From NCBI GenBank assembly GCA_963575645.1, contig OY754465.1, forward strand, positions 4,030,001 to 4,094,000: a stretch of 64,000 nt of DNA, written 5' to 3'. The first letter of the stretch is position 1, and each line of letters begins with the position of its first letter. Positions 30,501 through 41,735 of the stretch are shown piece after piece. The translations under genes were made by a program, and so were the position numbers. The notes beneath the pieces were generated by a model. That model was not told the origin of the DNA and did not search any database. It saw only the letters and a list, made by a program, of their open reading frames with translations. The DNA is from Xanthostigma xanthostigma. Lineage: Eukaryota; Arthropoda; Insecta; Raphidioptera; Raphidiidae.

Positions 30501-31854
30501 ACCGTGTCGATTTTATTTAATGACGTAGTCCTATGTTCAGGCTCGTTTTCAACCGTTATTTCAGAATTTTTTTTTAATATCAAAATAATGTACGATGTTT
30601 TCAATTTTGTTACATGTTTTTACTGACATCGTAAACTAAGAAAAAAAATTTTTTTTTTGCTTAATTTTACGCCATTTTATAATTGTTTTTTTTAACCTAA
30701 AGTAGACAACTTTAAATGGAGATGGGTGGGTAGCGCGGGTGATAACATCACTTGGAGTCATCTGAATTATAAAAATTATATTGGTTATTGTTTCGTAGGC
30801 TTGCGGCTCTATCCCGTACTAGAAATAAACATTTTTATTGATAAATAACAAAATTGCGGGTTTTAGAAAAAAAACAACGAGAAAATCGTGATTTTTTCGT
30901 TGAAAATCGGTTAAAAAAAATAGAAATAATTTTTATAATTAAGTAATTCTAGTACCGGACGGAGCTATTGTTGTGTAGAATACCCTGTGCAAAACTGAAA
31001 GCAATCGGTTGTATACAATCACCCGCGCCGCTTAGAAAAACGTAGTTTTGAGAAAAACGCGTTTAAAGTTTTAATTTCAGATTTCTTACAAAAAAATAAA
31101 AATGAATATTTACACTAATCAGCTATGCCTTCCGTTTCTTCAAAGGCATCATTTTCTGCTAATTTGTTTGCTCTACTCTGCGAGAGTATAAGGGTAACGT
31201 GATAACAATTGAGGTAAAAGTCTTACCGTAAGACCGTTGCTGCTCTCGACTATATGCTGTAGCTTTGTAAATATTTAATATTTCGGTCTAAAATTTTTAC
31301 AGTATTTTCTCAATATATTATACTTACTAAAAATGTTAAAAAAATAAATTCGTTTTTTCAAAACCCGAACACCAGACTACGTCCTTAAATTACATTTTTT
31401 TGAAATTGTTGGAATTTCGTTTGTCCAAAAAAAAATATTTCTAGATACCTACTTTTTGATTGGACAGTACAAGGTTAAGTAACATAAATACAAATTAGAG
31501 ACTGACCATGCAAATTGTCCATTGAACTCAATAAAAGCGCAGACATATAAATGTCTTCATAAGTTATAAGACAACGCCGACTTTTGATTACAATCTGATT
31601 GTTACCGGCCGATCAAATGATCACTGCGTTACCGACTGGTGATCAAGTGATCACTGACGATGATATGACAATACATACTGTGGCGTGCGAGTTTGAATCG
31701 AAAGCATTCTTTTACTTCTTCTTCATCAAGAGAGAACGCTTTGTCGGTCTTTCGATAATAATTAAAATCGAATGGCATCTACGATCATTTCAAAAATCGA
31801 GCTATGTATATAATATGCAGACGACATAAAACAAATGTTCCACCGCTGTGTTGT
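30501..31854. other. Uncharacterised stretch
   Basis: About 1.35 kb with no repeat partner in the window. The 76-codon frame at 31599-31829 shows no family signal. Confidence 0.3.
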
Positions 31855-31948
31855 CTTAAAATTAATATTTTTCTTCATACTTCGATCTAAAGTGCATACT
31901 TTAGGCATCAATTGTAAGCTTTGGTGGGATTACACACACCATAGAGAC

Positions 31949-32286
31949 TAGGCCGTAGCCAGAAATTCACTTCGGGGGGAGTCGAGCTCTGGACCAGAGA
32001 CAATAAGTAATAAATTTATTTGAAAATAAGCATACAGATATTATAAATTTAAATAAATACAAATTTAATTAAAAGGCAGCCGGCGTAGATTTCGACGAAA
32101 GAGTTTAATGATTTATGCATTGCATTTCGATTTTACTCGTTTGAAAAACGTGGAATCCAGTTATCGTATCACAGGTCCGAAAAAAAGTAGAACATATTTT
32201 ACCTAGTGAACGTGTATAAAATGGTGGGTTGGCTAAGGCATTTCGGGGGGGGGTGTACCCCCAAAACACCCCCCTGCCTACGGCCT
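31949..32286. mobile_element. MITE with AGGCCGTAGCC ends
   Basis: TAGGCCGTAGCCAGAAATTC at the left, CCTGCCTACGGCCTT at the right. G-rich TCGGGGGG tracts lie near both ends. Non-coding. Confidence 0.6.
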
Positions 32287-32288
32287 TG

Positions 32289-32482
32289 CATAGAGATAGC
32301 TAGTTCGCTTTCCATAAGTGAAAATGTCCTCAGTTGAGAGAGATAACGCTGCAGAAAACATAGAAAACCAGATATTTGTTTACTCAAATCAGCATTGTTT
32401 TGTATCATTAGTTACCATAAAGATAAAGAACTTTTCTCTCTCTGAATTGCTCACTCGAGTACTCTAGTCTAATATCTCTATG
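32289..32482. repeat. Foldback family A, copy 4
   Basis: CATAGAGATAGCTAGTTCGC to GAGTACTCTAGTCTAATATC. It abuts the preceding MITE. Confidence 0.75.
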
Positions 32483-32770
32483 ACACACACTGATGCGGGA
32501 AGTACGTACGTTCGGGCGGCAGTAAAGAAAAATAACCCATCAACTGTTGTTTAGATGTTTCCATAGCAACCCTATTACATTTTAGCTAATAGTCGCGAAC
32601 AGCTGTCATTTTACGTATATAACTTCAAAACTGCTTGCTTAGAATTTATCTGTTTTTGTTTAATTAATAAGTAATTAATAAATTAATATATTTAATAAGC
32701 GTACTTACGACCGAGGCATGAAAAAAATAGTATACACCACAAGGGCATCATGGCGCGTAATGCAAAATAT

Positions 32771-33199
32771 CAAACTTTCGGCCCTTCTGGTGTAATTTAC
32801 TATATTATATAAATGGCATGCGTAATTATTATTATTACACGGTGCATTTGATTAGTATAATTGACTGTAAATCGAATTGTCGGAACGTTCAATATGAATG
32901 ATTTTCGATCACAGCAGTGATTTTGATGCTAGTTTGATTGCTTGTCACAAATTTCATTTCTTCATGACGCAGCATGATTAGCTATTTAACCGCAAGTAAA
33001 TCTGACATCGTGGTTATCAAAAGATTTCAAGTCTGAGAAGTGGTTAGGTTTTACGTATGTATGTTTTTTTTTGTTATTTCATTCTTTATATACATATTGT
33101 AATTATCACAATTAAATATGAACTACATTAAGAAAATTATCGCTACTATCCAAGTGTACATTTGTGTATAAACCAAAGTCATAGACAGAACATCGAGTT
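32771..33199. other. Unassigned; possibly degraded Penelope-like body
   Basis: AT-rich. It leads into a recognisable Penelope-like C-terminus, but its own frames are broken. Confidence 0.3.
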
Positions 33200-33411
33200 A
33201 CACCCACGCATATACAGGAGGCCATATAAATACACAAACACACAAATAATTTCAACCGCAAAGATGAAGGTTTGAATCTAAGTAAAACCTGGACACCAGC
33301 ACTGTGCAGCCCACTGAATGGAACAACCAATTACAGAAGAGCATACTACGACCGAGTAGAGAACACGAGCACGCTGACCATAAAAGACGGAAGTACACAC
33401 TTACCTTTGAG
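33200..33411 (+). pseudogene. Penelope-like retroelement ORF, C-terminal part
   Basis: Plus strand: HIQEAI, a stop (TAA), IHKHTNNFNRKDEGLNLSKTW, then ...YYDRVENTSTL to the hAT insertion. Insect Penelope-like GIY-YIG proteins end with REAIEI.KH..NFNR..G..L...W, so the match is specific. The TAA occurs where a Glu codon is expected. The frame is interrupted by a 1564 bp hAT element and resumes in phase at 34976. Only the region around the end of the GIY-YIG domain is preserved. Confidence 0.75.
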
Positions 33412-33877
33412 CAGGGCTGCCAGATGAACGGATTTTTCCGTACCAAACGGATTTTTCGAGTAAAAATAAATTTGAACGGATAATGGAACGGATTTCATGA
33501 TCTGAACGGATTTAACGGATTTTCTAACTTTTCCGAATTTTTTACCTTTTTTACTACATATAAATTCAAACTTCACTCGATAATCGATAATTTGGGGACA
33601 TTCGGGTATTTTTAGCACATTCGAGCATATCTGAGCACGTTTATTTCACTACCTCTGTCCTACTCCTCTCTCTATTTGGGTAGAAAAAGATAAGAGAGTG
33701 TATGAAACAATGTGTTCGCGAAACACACACCTATATCGATGAATATCGACTCGCTATCTTTGTCTGATGCGTTTTTATACGCTTTATATTAGTTTGGGTT
33801 GTAAATATGTATGTATGTATGTAACTAACTCCGTAACGGAATCTTTGAGCATAATTTTCACCAATTTCCCGAAGTCT

Positions 33878-34271
33878 GATTAATTTGAAACTTTGCATAC
33901 GTATCAAGGACCGATGACAATGCAATAATTTGATAACAGTTTCCCATTATCCTTATTAGGACCCCCAGGATTAATAAATTCTTTTATAGATCCTCTGTAG
34001 TAAACGCTTTATTTTCACCAATTTCCCGAAGTCTGATTAATTTGAAACTTTGCATACGTATCAAGGACCGATGACAATGCAATAATTTGATAACAGTTTC
34101 CCATTATCCTTATTAGGACCCCCAGGATTAATAAATTCTTTTATAGATCCTCAGATTAATTTGAAACTTTGCATACGTATCAAGGACCGATGACAATGCA
34201 ATAATTTGATAACAGTTTCCCATTATCCTTATTAGGACCCCCAGGATTAATAAATTCTTTTATAGATCCTC
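33878..34271 (+). repeat. Three-copy direct repeat
   Basis: GATTAATTTGAAACTTTGC begins at 33878, 34035 and 34154; each unit runs through AGGACCGATGACAATGCAAT to TTTTATAGATCCTC. Spacing is unequal (157 and 119 bp) because the first spacer has an extra segment. Confidence 0.85.
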
Positions 34272-34285
34272 AAACTAAAAAGTGA

Positions 34286-34512
34286 AAAATAAAATATAGT
34301 TTAAAAAAAACTAAAAAACACGCTTTATATCGCACTAAAAAGTAAAAAATAATTGTTTTAAAATAAGCTTAAAAAGCGTGGGGCGCTTTGTTCCACATTT
34401 TCGTACATCGAGCGCCCAACGCTTTTTAAGCTTATTTTAAAACAATTATTTTTTACTTTTTAGTGCGATATAAAGCGTGTTTTTTAGTTTTTTTTAAACT
34501 ATATTTTATTTT
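34286..34512. repeat. Long foldback, 102-bp arms, one mismatch
   Basis: Arms 34286-34387 and 34411-34512 pair with one mismatch around a 23 bp loop. The arms contain ACTAAAAAGTAAAAAATAA, as in the foldback at 12922-13132, but the flanking arm sequence (CACGCTTTATATCGC and GTTTTAAAATAAGC) differs. Confidence 0.9.
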
Positions 34513-34983
34513 CACACAACTGGAGTCAAGTGTTTCGAGTTACACGGATTTACGGAACACATTGAGGATTTAACTGATTGTACTGCCGCGTTTGTTACTG
34601 TCGCAACATTCTAACAGTTAATATAATATTTTTATTTCATAAAAATGTGAAAAATCCACGAAATAATCGATTCATTGGATGTGAAAAAATGAATCATTTC
34701 TATTCAATTTAAAGTCTGTTTGTAAGTAAAAGTAAATTCAACGTCTTATACGAAATTCATTTAATAATGTTAATAATAAAGCCATAATGAAGGTGGAAAC
34801 ACGTCGATGTGTCGTTTATGGTACCGCATACTTCACTTTACTCTCTATCTCTCTCACACTCATTGCATTAATGGGTGAACCGGGCGAACGGATGGAAACG
34901 GATTTTTCAGACCACTTCCCCCACCACTTTTCCCTTTACCGACGGATTTCTGAGGAGAGAAATCTGGCAGTCCTGCCTGTGAG

Positions 34984-35152
34984 CAGCCTAGAAGGACACT
35001 TCGCCCGCTACCACATCGCCTGTGATAATGTCTACCGCAGTTGCAGACGAAACGTCAGGCAAAAATACCAATGGACCACGGCATACAAGCCCGGAAACCA
35101 AGAAGATTTGTATCGCTACTATCTCAGAAAACGAATTCATTCCGAGAAATAA
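34984..35152 (+). pseudogene. Penelope-like ORF tail, resumed after the hAT insertion
   Basis: In the same frame as 33200-33411: SSLEGHFARYHIACDNVYRS, then a basic stretch and a stop at 35150. The nucleotide sequence includes the hammerhead-like motif at 35028-35060, so the frame reads through it. The continuing frame may be fortuitous past the motif. Shared words (CCCGGAAACCAAGAAGATTT) occur at 19490-19520. Confidence 0.55.
35028..35060 (+). ncRNA. Hammerhead-like stem-loop 6, in a Penelope-like element
   Basis: GCCU, GUGAUAA, U, hairpin GUCUAC-CGCAGUU-GCAGAC, GAA, ACGU, C, AGGC. The outer stem GCCU/AGGC is perfect. Core positions C3 and G8 differ from the hammerhead consensus. Confidence 0.45.
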
Positions 35153-35220
35153 GATATTGTATCTATATTTAATGCATTTTGGGCTCGTAAATACATACTC
35201 CACGTTATTACACAAGGGCT

Positions 35221-35308
35221 GAAAGTTTGATATTCATGCACTGCGCGCCATGATGCCTTCAGCTTCGCCTCGGGTATCATGGCGCGCAGTGCAAAAATAT
35301 CAAACTTC
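35221..35308. repeat. Strong GC-rich hairpin
   Basis: The arm 35221-35257 (GAAAGTTTGATATT, then TGCACTGCGCGCCATGATGCC region) pairs with 35272-35308 around a 14 bp loop, with few mismatches. CATGGCGCGCAGTGC also occurs in family B, so this may be two family B ends fused head to head. Confidence 0.8.
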
Positions 35309-35730
35309 CGGTCCTCTTGGCGTAATATACTATTTCACCATGTATACATTGCTTGGAAATAAACTGTAGAAGATGGCACATTGGTTCGACAATTTATGGT
35401 CATGTATTTTGCAAATTAATTAACATGATGTGGGTTACATCACATCATTGCATATTACACAACATAAGCGTAATATTATACATACGTTATCCGTAAACAT
35501 TGTTTCCAGACGTGGTTAAACTTTACTTTTGATTATATCATTACTTTGTAAGCAATAAGTTGTTAGATCTTCAGATATGAGAATAACTTCATGATAGTAA
35601 TCCAGTTATGTTCATTTATGTGTAGGATGCAGGCTTCTCTTTCCCACTGGGCACCTGCCCTGGGCCCCGCGATGGATATGGCCCCCCTGGTTCCGGACGA
35701 TAACCGTTATTTATTACCGAAAAACATATT
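35309..35730. other. Uncharacterised stretch
   Basis: A GC-richer segment, GGGCACCTGCCCTGGGCCCC, lies near 35650. No gene recognised. Confidence 0.3.
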
Positions 35731-36045
35731 TATTCAACACGCGTGAGTAATATATAATTTCGGAGCCCTGCTAAATTCGGGAGAAATAATAAATTACTTC
35801 ATGTTGACGCGTAGAGTGCGAATAATGAGCCGAAACTGCACGGTAATATATTACTGCATAGTTTCTGGACCAATAGGAACGCGGCAAATTTGTAATTTAT
35901 TATTTCTCCCTTTTTTATCAGGACCACGATTACATATTACTTATGTTAGTTGAATAAAGTATTAAATGCGACTATTGATCGAAGGAGAATATTCCACTCA
36001 CGTGGAATCTTCTCCTTCTCTCACTAATCGCACAATATACTATTA
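35731..36045. mobile_element. Element family T, short copy 1
   Basis: TATTCAACACGCGTGAGTAA at the left; on the right CACGATTACATATTACTTAT and GTTGAATAAAG form the inverted partner. The end contains a hairpin, AAGGAGAATATTCCAC / GTGGAATCTTCTCCTT. Other copies are at 50371-51353 (long) and 60791-61246. Confidence 0.7.
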
Positions 36046-36740
36046 TTTTGAAAAATCAAACGATAATGACTGACTACAATACCTACTTGCTTTTTAGCTT
36101 TTGCTCTACTCTTGCCCGAAAATCAGGCTTTCCGATTTCAGTCTGTTTAGGTAAATTTAAATATATAAAAATACAATTTTAAGTACAAAAGAGATTAACC
36201 AGTTTGTCGCTGATATCCATAGAATGTTATATGCTCAAAAACATATAGATTTTGACGAAGTGATTAACGATTTTGCCCATCTCAAATCTAGAAGGGTACA
36301 TCTTCAATCAACATAGATTTTTAAGCATTAATCTGTGAATGCTAAAAGAGTTACTTTGTGGATTATATTATATTATCGATTCATTTAATTAAACCAAAGA
36401 AATAAAAATAAATCTAGAGCCTTGCTTATCTACATTCTTTGTCTATTCTAACAAAATAGTGCTCTGTCTCCATTAACCTAATCTGCTCAGGGCCTCCAAT
36501 AGCTTAAAGACGACCCTGGTAAGATGCATGTTTGTGAATTCGGAAAAACAGTCGGACTGTGTGATTCCATTCAGCAAATAGTGATACTTGTATAGAGATG
36601 AATGATTAAATAGCGAAACTGCGTGATAAATCATATATATTAATAGTTAATACGCTAAGGTTAAGATGTTTGCCTCCCTTTTTAGAAAAAACCACACAAT
36701 TTCTCCACATAAATTATATATCATTTTACAGATAATTGCT
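36046..36740. other. Uncharacterised stretch
   Basis: GCCCGAAAATCAGGCTTTCC near 36115 also occurs at 41940 within the inverted-repeat element. No gene. Confidence 0.35.
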
Positions 36741-37306
36741 TGCTCTACTGACATCGACAACTAAAAAATTTATTATTGCTTTTGTTTTTGTAAATTAAGT
36801 AATTATTAAACTTATATATATAGATATACATTAAGACACAATACAGCAACGCTGAACAACGTCTGCCATCTGACGGATTTAATTTTGAAACAAAGTCAAC
36901 ACTTCGATCTGTCATCTGACCTTCATATTGTAATACAACAAAAAGAAAAACGTTATTAGCTGTGCGCAAAATTAGAAACGAATTGAATACCTGTAATAAA
37001 TTTTGATTCATTAAATTGAGTTGAATGATTTATTTACATAATAATATATACATTAAGACATAATACTGCATACTGCCATCTGACGGCTTTAATTTTGAAA
37101 CAGCGAGCAACGCTGAACAACGTCACAGCAATGCTGCATGATGCTATCTGACGTCTTAGCTCAACGCTTTTGCTACTTGCGCCTCTATATGACAATTTTA
37201 GTAAAATATTTCTTCGATCTGTCATCTCAGCTTCATATTGTAATACAACAAAAAGAAGAACGTTATAAGCAGTGTGCAAAATTAGAAACGAATTGAATAC
37301 CTGCAA
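36741..37306. repeat. Imperfect tandem duplication of about 290 bp units
   Basis: CTTCATATTGTAATACAACA, AAAATTAGAAACGAATTGAA and GCCATCTGACGG occur in both halves. The second unit contains an extra segment. Matching minus-strand frames in each half (FNSFLIL.TA.NV) are products of the duplication, not evidence of a gene. Confidence 0.75.
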
Positions 37307-37984
37307 TCGTATTTAAAAAATAATTTTGTAAAGTGATAATTATTATACTTATTTAGTGCGAATAATTCGCACAGGTCACTCTAGTTCAACAAGATCAAAT
37401 CAGTTATGAACAGTTCGCGTACTGTCTGACAAACCCTTGAGAGGAGAGTTTCACCACCCCATACAGAATAGACCTTATAGTTACCTCTGTCTTCCGCCGT
37501 AAGGTAGATAGCAGACCGTGAGATGGATGGGGCATAGCGACCATTATGATGGACAATCCATCAATCATTGAAAGCAGCAACAGCAGAGAGCACACTGTGC
37601 CATAACATACTATGTAATATATAGAGGTAGGTTGTAATAGAACACGCCGCACCGTACACAGGACGGAGATTCTGTACTGTTTATAGAGAACCCAGCTTTA
37701 GAGATGGGCGATTAAATAGCAACCTTTGCATTTTTGACCAAGCCTACTTTTTTGACTTGAATTTTTATCAAATCTACTTGTTCAGTTGCGCACACAGCCA
37801 ACGGTAAGTCTTTAACCAGGAGACCTAGCTTGCTGTGTTTAGAGACGGGGTGTTTTCTGATGACGCTTTTTTTTTTTTTTTGTTCTCCACATGCGGAAAT
37901 AGTATATTATGCTCTGCAATTTTTTGGCTCGCTGTCAAATTTTCATCAGCTATGTGGCCCGACGATCAAAAGATTTGCCCGGCC
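37307..37984. other. Uncharacterised stretch
   Basis: A poly-T tract at about 37867-37880. The frames at 37404-37652 and 37830-38087 show no family signal. Confidence 0.3.
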
Positions 37985-38603
37985 CTGCTATAGGCATCAC
38001 GCTACGACTAATTGGAGCGGAGCATCAATGAAAAATGTTGCAAGATGTATCTCAAAATTTGTCCGTCCGACAAATATTTTCAGGTGAAATGCCCTAACTA
38101 AATATTGCAATATTAGCGCCTCACATTCACAAGCCCGGTAGCTCAGTCGGTAGAGCATCAGACTCTTAATGCCAGGATCGTGGGTTCATGCCCCACATCG
38201 GCGAATATATTTTTATTTTTTTTTTATTTACATTGCTTTCTTCTAAGGCTTAGTACATTCCAATTTTTTTTAATTTTTATTATGACTAATTAAAATTAAA
38301 TAAATTTGAAAACTGTTACAACTATAGGTACCTCTATAAAAATAATTTTCCTACAGTGTTTTCAATTATATATTTATTATATTTTATTAATTATAGTAAT
38401 TATTGTTTTAAAAGAAATTTATTACTTAAAAAAAGTATAAATACTACTTTTTAACGACAAAAACTTTTGAACGGTAGCTCCGATCATTATGAAATTTGGA
38501 CACAACATTAATCTCGGTAAACTAAGATGAATATGCGTACTCATGTCCCTCCTTTTCCCCATTCGTTCTTTTGCATCCAGGTGAAACCGGGCGGGACCGC
38601 TAG
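37985..38603 (+). mobile_element. Helitron-like element carrying a tRNA-Lys-like module, copy 2
   Basis: 5'-truncated: it starts within GGCATCACGCTACGACTAAT. It carries the same insert at the same site as the 18 kb copy (CCGTCCGACAAATATT ... TAACGACAAAAACTT) and ends GTGAAACCGGGCGGGACCGC then TAG|T. Shared insertion point with copy 1 shows the composite was mobilised as one unit. Confidence 0.75.
38133..38204 (+). tRNA. tRNA-Lys(CTT)-like sequence, Helitron copy 2
   Basis: GCCCGGTAGCTCAGTCGGTA (one base deleted in the D-arm side), loop GACTCTTAATG (CTT) and GGGTTCATGCCCC. The anticodon stem is broken by the same ATGCCAGG as in copy 1, so it is a shared defect. Confidence 0.6.
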
Positions 38604-39072
38604 TTATTACATAAAATTCCAGAAATTTGTTACTCTAAAGTCAGTGTTCTCCTGTCCCTCATTAATTCCATTGATTTATGGTCCACGATAAGAGGACATC
38701 GGTTTACTTGCTGATTAATCGAAACTGTAAAGTGCAAGTCGACTTACATCAAAGGTCTAAATCGCCCATCTCTACCCAGCTCTGGATATGTCTAGTCATG
38801 ACTCATATAAAAGATGGAAACTGATGTGATGTGATGTGAATGTGTCAGATACACTACGTTCTCTCATCTTGCTCCTTTCGCTCTTTCAAAAATGTGTTCC
38901 AGTCCTTTACGAGGTGTGCTTTAAAACTAAACTTTTATTTTCCTTGTATTACACGTGGCATTTGATTATGTTCTAAAATTCTATTGCATTTGAACAAAAT
39001 ACATCTTTATTTTACTGTATAATATATAACAGAGACTGACATTTGGATTTTTTCAAAGACATAACCTCAATA
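38604..39072. other. Uncharacterised stretch
   Basis: No gene or repeat partner recognised. Confidence 0.3.
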
Positions 39073-39839
39073 TACAGGATGTCCCATTAAAAATGGGACA
39101 TAGAACAACCGCAGATTCTCCAATTCAAAATAAAACGATTAAGCGAAATATGCTTAGATAAAATGTTACTCGTTTTCGAAATACGGGGTGTTGAAGTTGA
39201 AAACTGAAAAATTATTAATGTCCATAATTTTTTTAATACACCGTATAATTTTACTCAAATCGGCACACTTGTTAAATACCATAAAATGCACCTAACAATA
39301 AAAAAATAAGTTCAGTACGCTCTACCAGTGGCGTACGGCAGGAGTAAGTAATGCTTGTACCCCTTCTAAATGTTACGCCGCTGTCTAAATTTAAATTTTG
39401 ACTATAATTTTAACTTTTATATTTTCTAAGTCAATAATGTACACTTGTTAGTTTGTTGTAAAGTCATTGGTTTTCGAGATATTCGCAGTTTTTTTAAGAC
39501 AAAATTGTAAAAATGAATATTATTAATAATAATACAAATAAAAAGTACATGTCTATCTATCTTTAATTGCGAATATCTCGAAAACCAATGACTTTACAAC
39601 AAACTAACAAGTGTACATTATTGACTTAGAAAATATAAAAAAAAATTAAAATTATAGTCAAAATTAAAATTTAGACAGCGGCCTAACATTTAGAAGGGGT
39701 ACAAGCATTACTTACTCCTGCCGTACGCCACTGGTAGAGCGAGTAACATTTTATCTAAGCATATTTCGCTTAATCGTTTTATTTTGAATTGGAGAATCTG
39801 CGGTTGTTATATGTCCCATTCTTAATGGGACACTCTGTA
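39073..39839. mobile_element. Inverted-repeat transposon with TACAGGATGTCCCATTAA ends
   Basis: Both ends carry TACAG(G/A)(A/G)TGTCCCATTAA and pair for about 100 bp (CAGATTCTCCAATTCAAAAT and so on). TACAGGGTGTCCC-type ends are common in insect mariner-like MITEs. The interior is a second foldback (39322-39738). Confidence 0.8.
39322..39738. repeat. Nested foldback with about 165-bp arms
   Basis: CCAGTGGCGTACGGCAGGAG at the left and CTCCTGCCGTACGCCACTGG at the right; the arms continue through GTACACTTGTTAGTTTGTTG and GGTTTTCGAGATATTCGCA with small differences. It is a complete foldback sitting inside another. Confidence 0.85.
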
Positions 39840-39842
39840 TAA

Positions 39843-40015
39843 AAGGAAACCGTGACTGACTGACTAATTGATCTATCAACGCACAGCTCAAACCACTGGA
39901 CGGATTGGGCTGAAATTTGGCACACAGATAGTTACTATGGCGTAGGCATCCGCTACGAACAGATTTTTGAAAATGTCTTCTGTATGGTTCAGGAGCCGTT
40001 GACACACATGGTCAT
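39843..40015 (+). repeat. Insect repeat segment (GACTGACTGACT family)
   Basis: GTGACTGACTGACTAATTGA, CACTGGACGGATTGGGCTGA and GCGTAGGCATCCGCTACGAA follow the order of a widespread insect repeat. Coding frames over it on the minus strand are spurious. Confidence 0.55.
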
Positions 40016-40690
40016 TTTGGGTTTGATGAACTTTAGTGTTTGGTATAATTTTAAGTTCTCTAGCAATTAAAACTACAGGACAAGCTTTCATTAGAAGTTA
40101 ATGTAAAAATGAATAACGCAATAGCCAGACTAGAACATAACTGTTTTGACACATTATATTAATTATTATGTAACAATTCTCGTATATAGTTTTACTGCAC
40201 TGTGTATAATGATGATGATTTGGACGTATGCCGTATGTCCTCAACAAAACTGCTTTAACATGATCATTTCTTTTTGTTATAACTAAGTATATTGTTCACA
40301 ATAGCCATAATATGTTATGCGCGATGAGATGCCATGACGCTGCAGATTATTCTCAAAAATAATTACAAACGGTTGAACATAAACGGAACACGCGCTTCTT
40401 TTGCAGAATACCACAATTAGTTATGATTGAAAATCGGTCTATCTTTACGGTAACTGTTGTTTGTGTCGTCTGCTTTTACGAAGAATCAATGCTTCAAAAA
40501 TGCTTGAAAAATGACAAATTTAATCATCGTTCTTTCATGGACTCTGCATCGTCATGAGGTGTCTGCATTATTTGATGGAATTACCAATGAATAGCATCCT
40601 CTCTTAGTTCAAGCTTTACTTCCATATGAATTAGCTATTAGACAAAGAAAAAACAAATAATTTTTATGCAAAAATTCGTATCCTGGTAGT
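40016..40690. other. Uncharacterised stretch
   Basis: No gene or repeat partner recognised. Confidence 0.3.
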
Positions 40691-41156
40691 CTAAGATCCG
40701 GTATTAGATAATGTTATTTGATGATGACAAAGATTATATGTTTGATAAATCGCACATGGGTTGCCTAGCTAAATCGCGTACCGATGCTGTTAAATTAAAT
40801 AAATTCGAATTAACTTTTTTGGGTCAACTTCCCTGATTTGTTAGTCATTAAATCGAGCCTAAGATGAGAGAATATGACGCAAGGAATTGGAATATACCAT
40901 TGATTCTATACATAAATATGGATCATTCACATAAACATACCTTGTAAATAGTCGTATTCTCTGTATTTTGAGTTTATTTGTTATGTTAACATTTTATTTG
41001 TGTCATATTCTCTCATCTTAGGCTCTATTTTTATGATGAAACAAATCGTGGAAATTGATCCAAAGAGGTTAATTAGAATTTATTTTATTTAACAGCATCT
41101 GTACGCGATTTAGCAGGGCAACCCTTGTACGATTTATCAATGTACATATTATCTAG
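40691..41156. mobile_element. Inverted-repeat element family U, copy 1
   Basis: AAATCGCACATGGGTTGCCT and CGCGTACCGATGCTGTTAAA at the left recur inverted near 41100-41150. A second inverted pair (GAGCCTAAGATGAGAGAATA, 40855 and about 41024) is nested inside. A partial copy is at 44633-44795 and smaller pieces are near 41665, 42350 and 42955. Confidence 0.7.
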
Positions 41157-41157
41157 C

Positions 41158-41538
41158 ATATCGTTGTTTGTTCTGTAATACCTCTTATGTGCCAAAAAGT
41201 AACATTTGCAGGAAAGGCCAAAAAGTGGTTATTTCAGCAATGGATGGTAAGAACTAGCAATTTCAGAAATATATTACTAATTCATACATCTTTACTATAC
41301 ATATTTAATTAAGACGAAGTATTTTCTTTAAAAATATTTAACGTTAATTTCGGATTTATTGGCACATGGGAGGAATTATTTGATACAACTTTTCACATAA
41401 GAGTTACTTCCCCTTGTTGGTTACTGAAAAAAATAATTTGGAAGTATTACAGCTCCGTTTTCTGAATTTTTTCATTTAAAAAACGTAAAATCTGCCAATT
41501 ATGCACATAAAAGCTATTACAGAACCAACGACGATATA
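41158..41538. mobile_element. MITE family with CGTTGGTTCTGTAATA ends, copy 2
   Basis: Matches 4736-5118 along its length, same orientation, with small deletions. It is inserted next to a family U end. Confidence 0.75.
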
Positions 41539-41542
41539 ATCT

Positions 41543-41735
41543 TTGTATAAATAAAATTATCGACCAATTTTTTTTTGTCAATATATAGTCTGAAAAAAAT
41601 TGGTTGATAATTGTATTTATTTGAAGAGTTGTATTCAGACGTTAATCAAAGATTTGAATTGAATTTCAATCTTTTTTATCATCAAATAACAGATAAGGGT
41701 ATTAGTTTGGTCAATGAGTGCTCATAAGGGGAATG
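41543..41735. repeat. Dispersed repeat, partner of 7202-7376, plus family U piece
   Basis: AAATTATCGACCAATTTTTT, CAATATATAGTCTGAAAAAA and TTCAGACGTTAATCAAAGAT match the 7.2 kb copy. The last 60 bases hold TCATCAAATAACAGATAAGG from family U. Confidence 0.6.

Larger units (their letters stand above)
31855..32770. repeat. Foldback family B, copy 2, interrupted
   Basis: 31855-31945 (TTTTTCTTCATACTTCGATC) and 32484-32770 (CTGATGCGGGAAGTACGTAC to AAGGGCATCATGGCGCG) match 9380-9790. Two further elements sit between them. Confidence 0.7.
33412..34975. mobile_element. hAT-type element inserted in the Penelope-like frame
   Basis: Begins CAGGGCTGCCAGATGAACGG and ends AATCTGGCAGTCCTG. Flanks CCTTTGAG (33404-33411) and CCTGTGAG (34976-34983) form an 8 bp duplication with one change. 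CAGGGCTGCCAGA is a common hAT terminus. Repeated AACGGATTT words occur near both ends. No transposase is visible; the interior holds a tandem repeat and a long foldback from later insertions. Confidence 0.85.

Noticed and set aside
36745..37306. Two similar minus-strand frames
   Set aside because: They come from a tandem DNA duplication and contain no domain signal.
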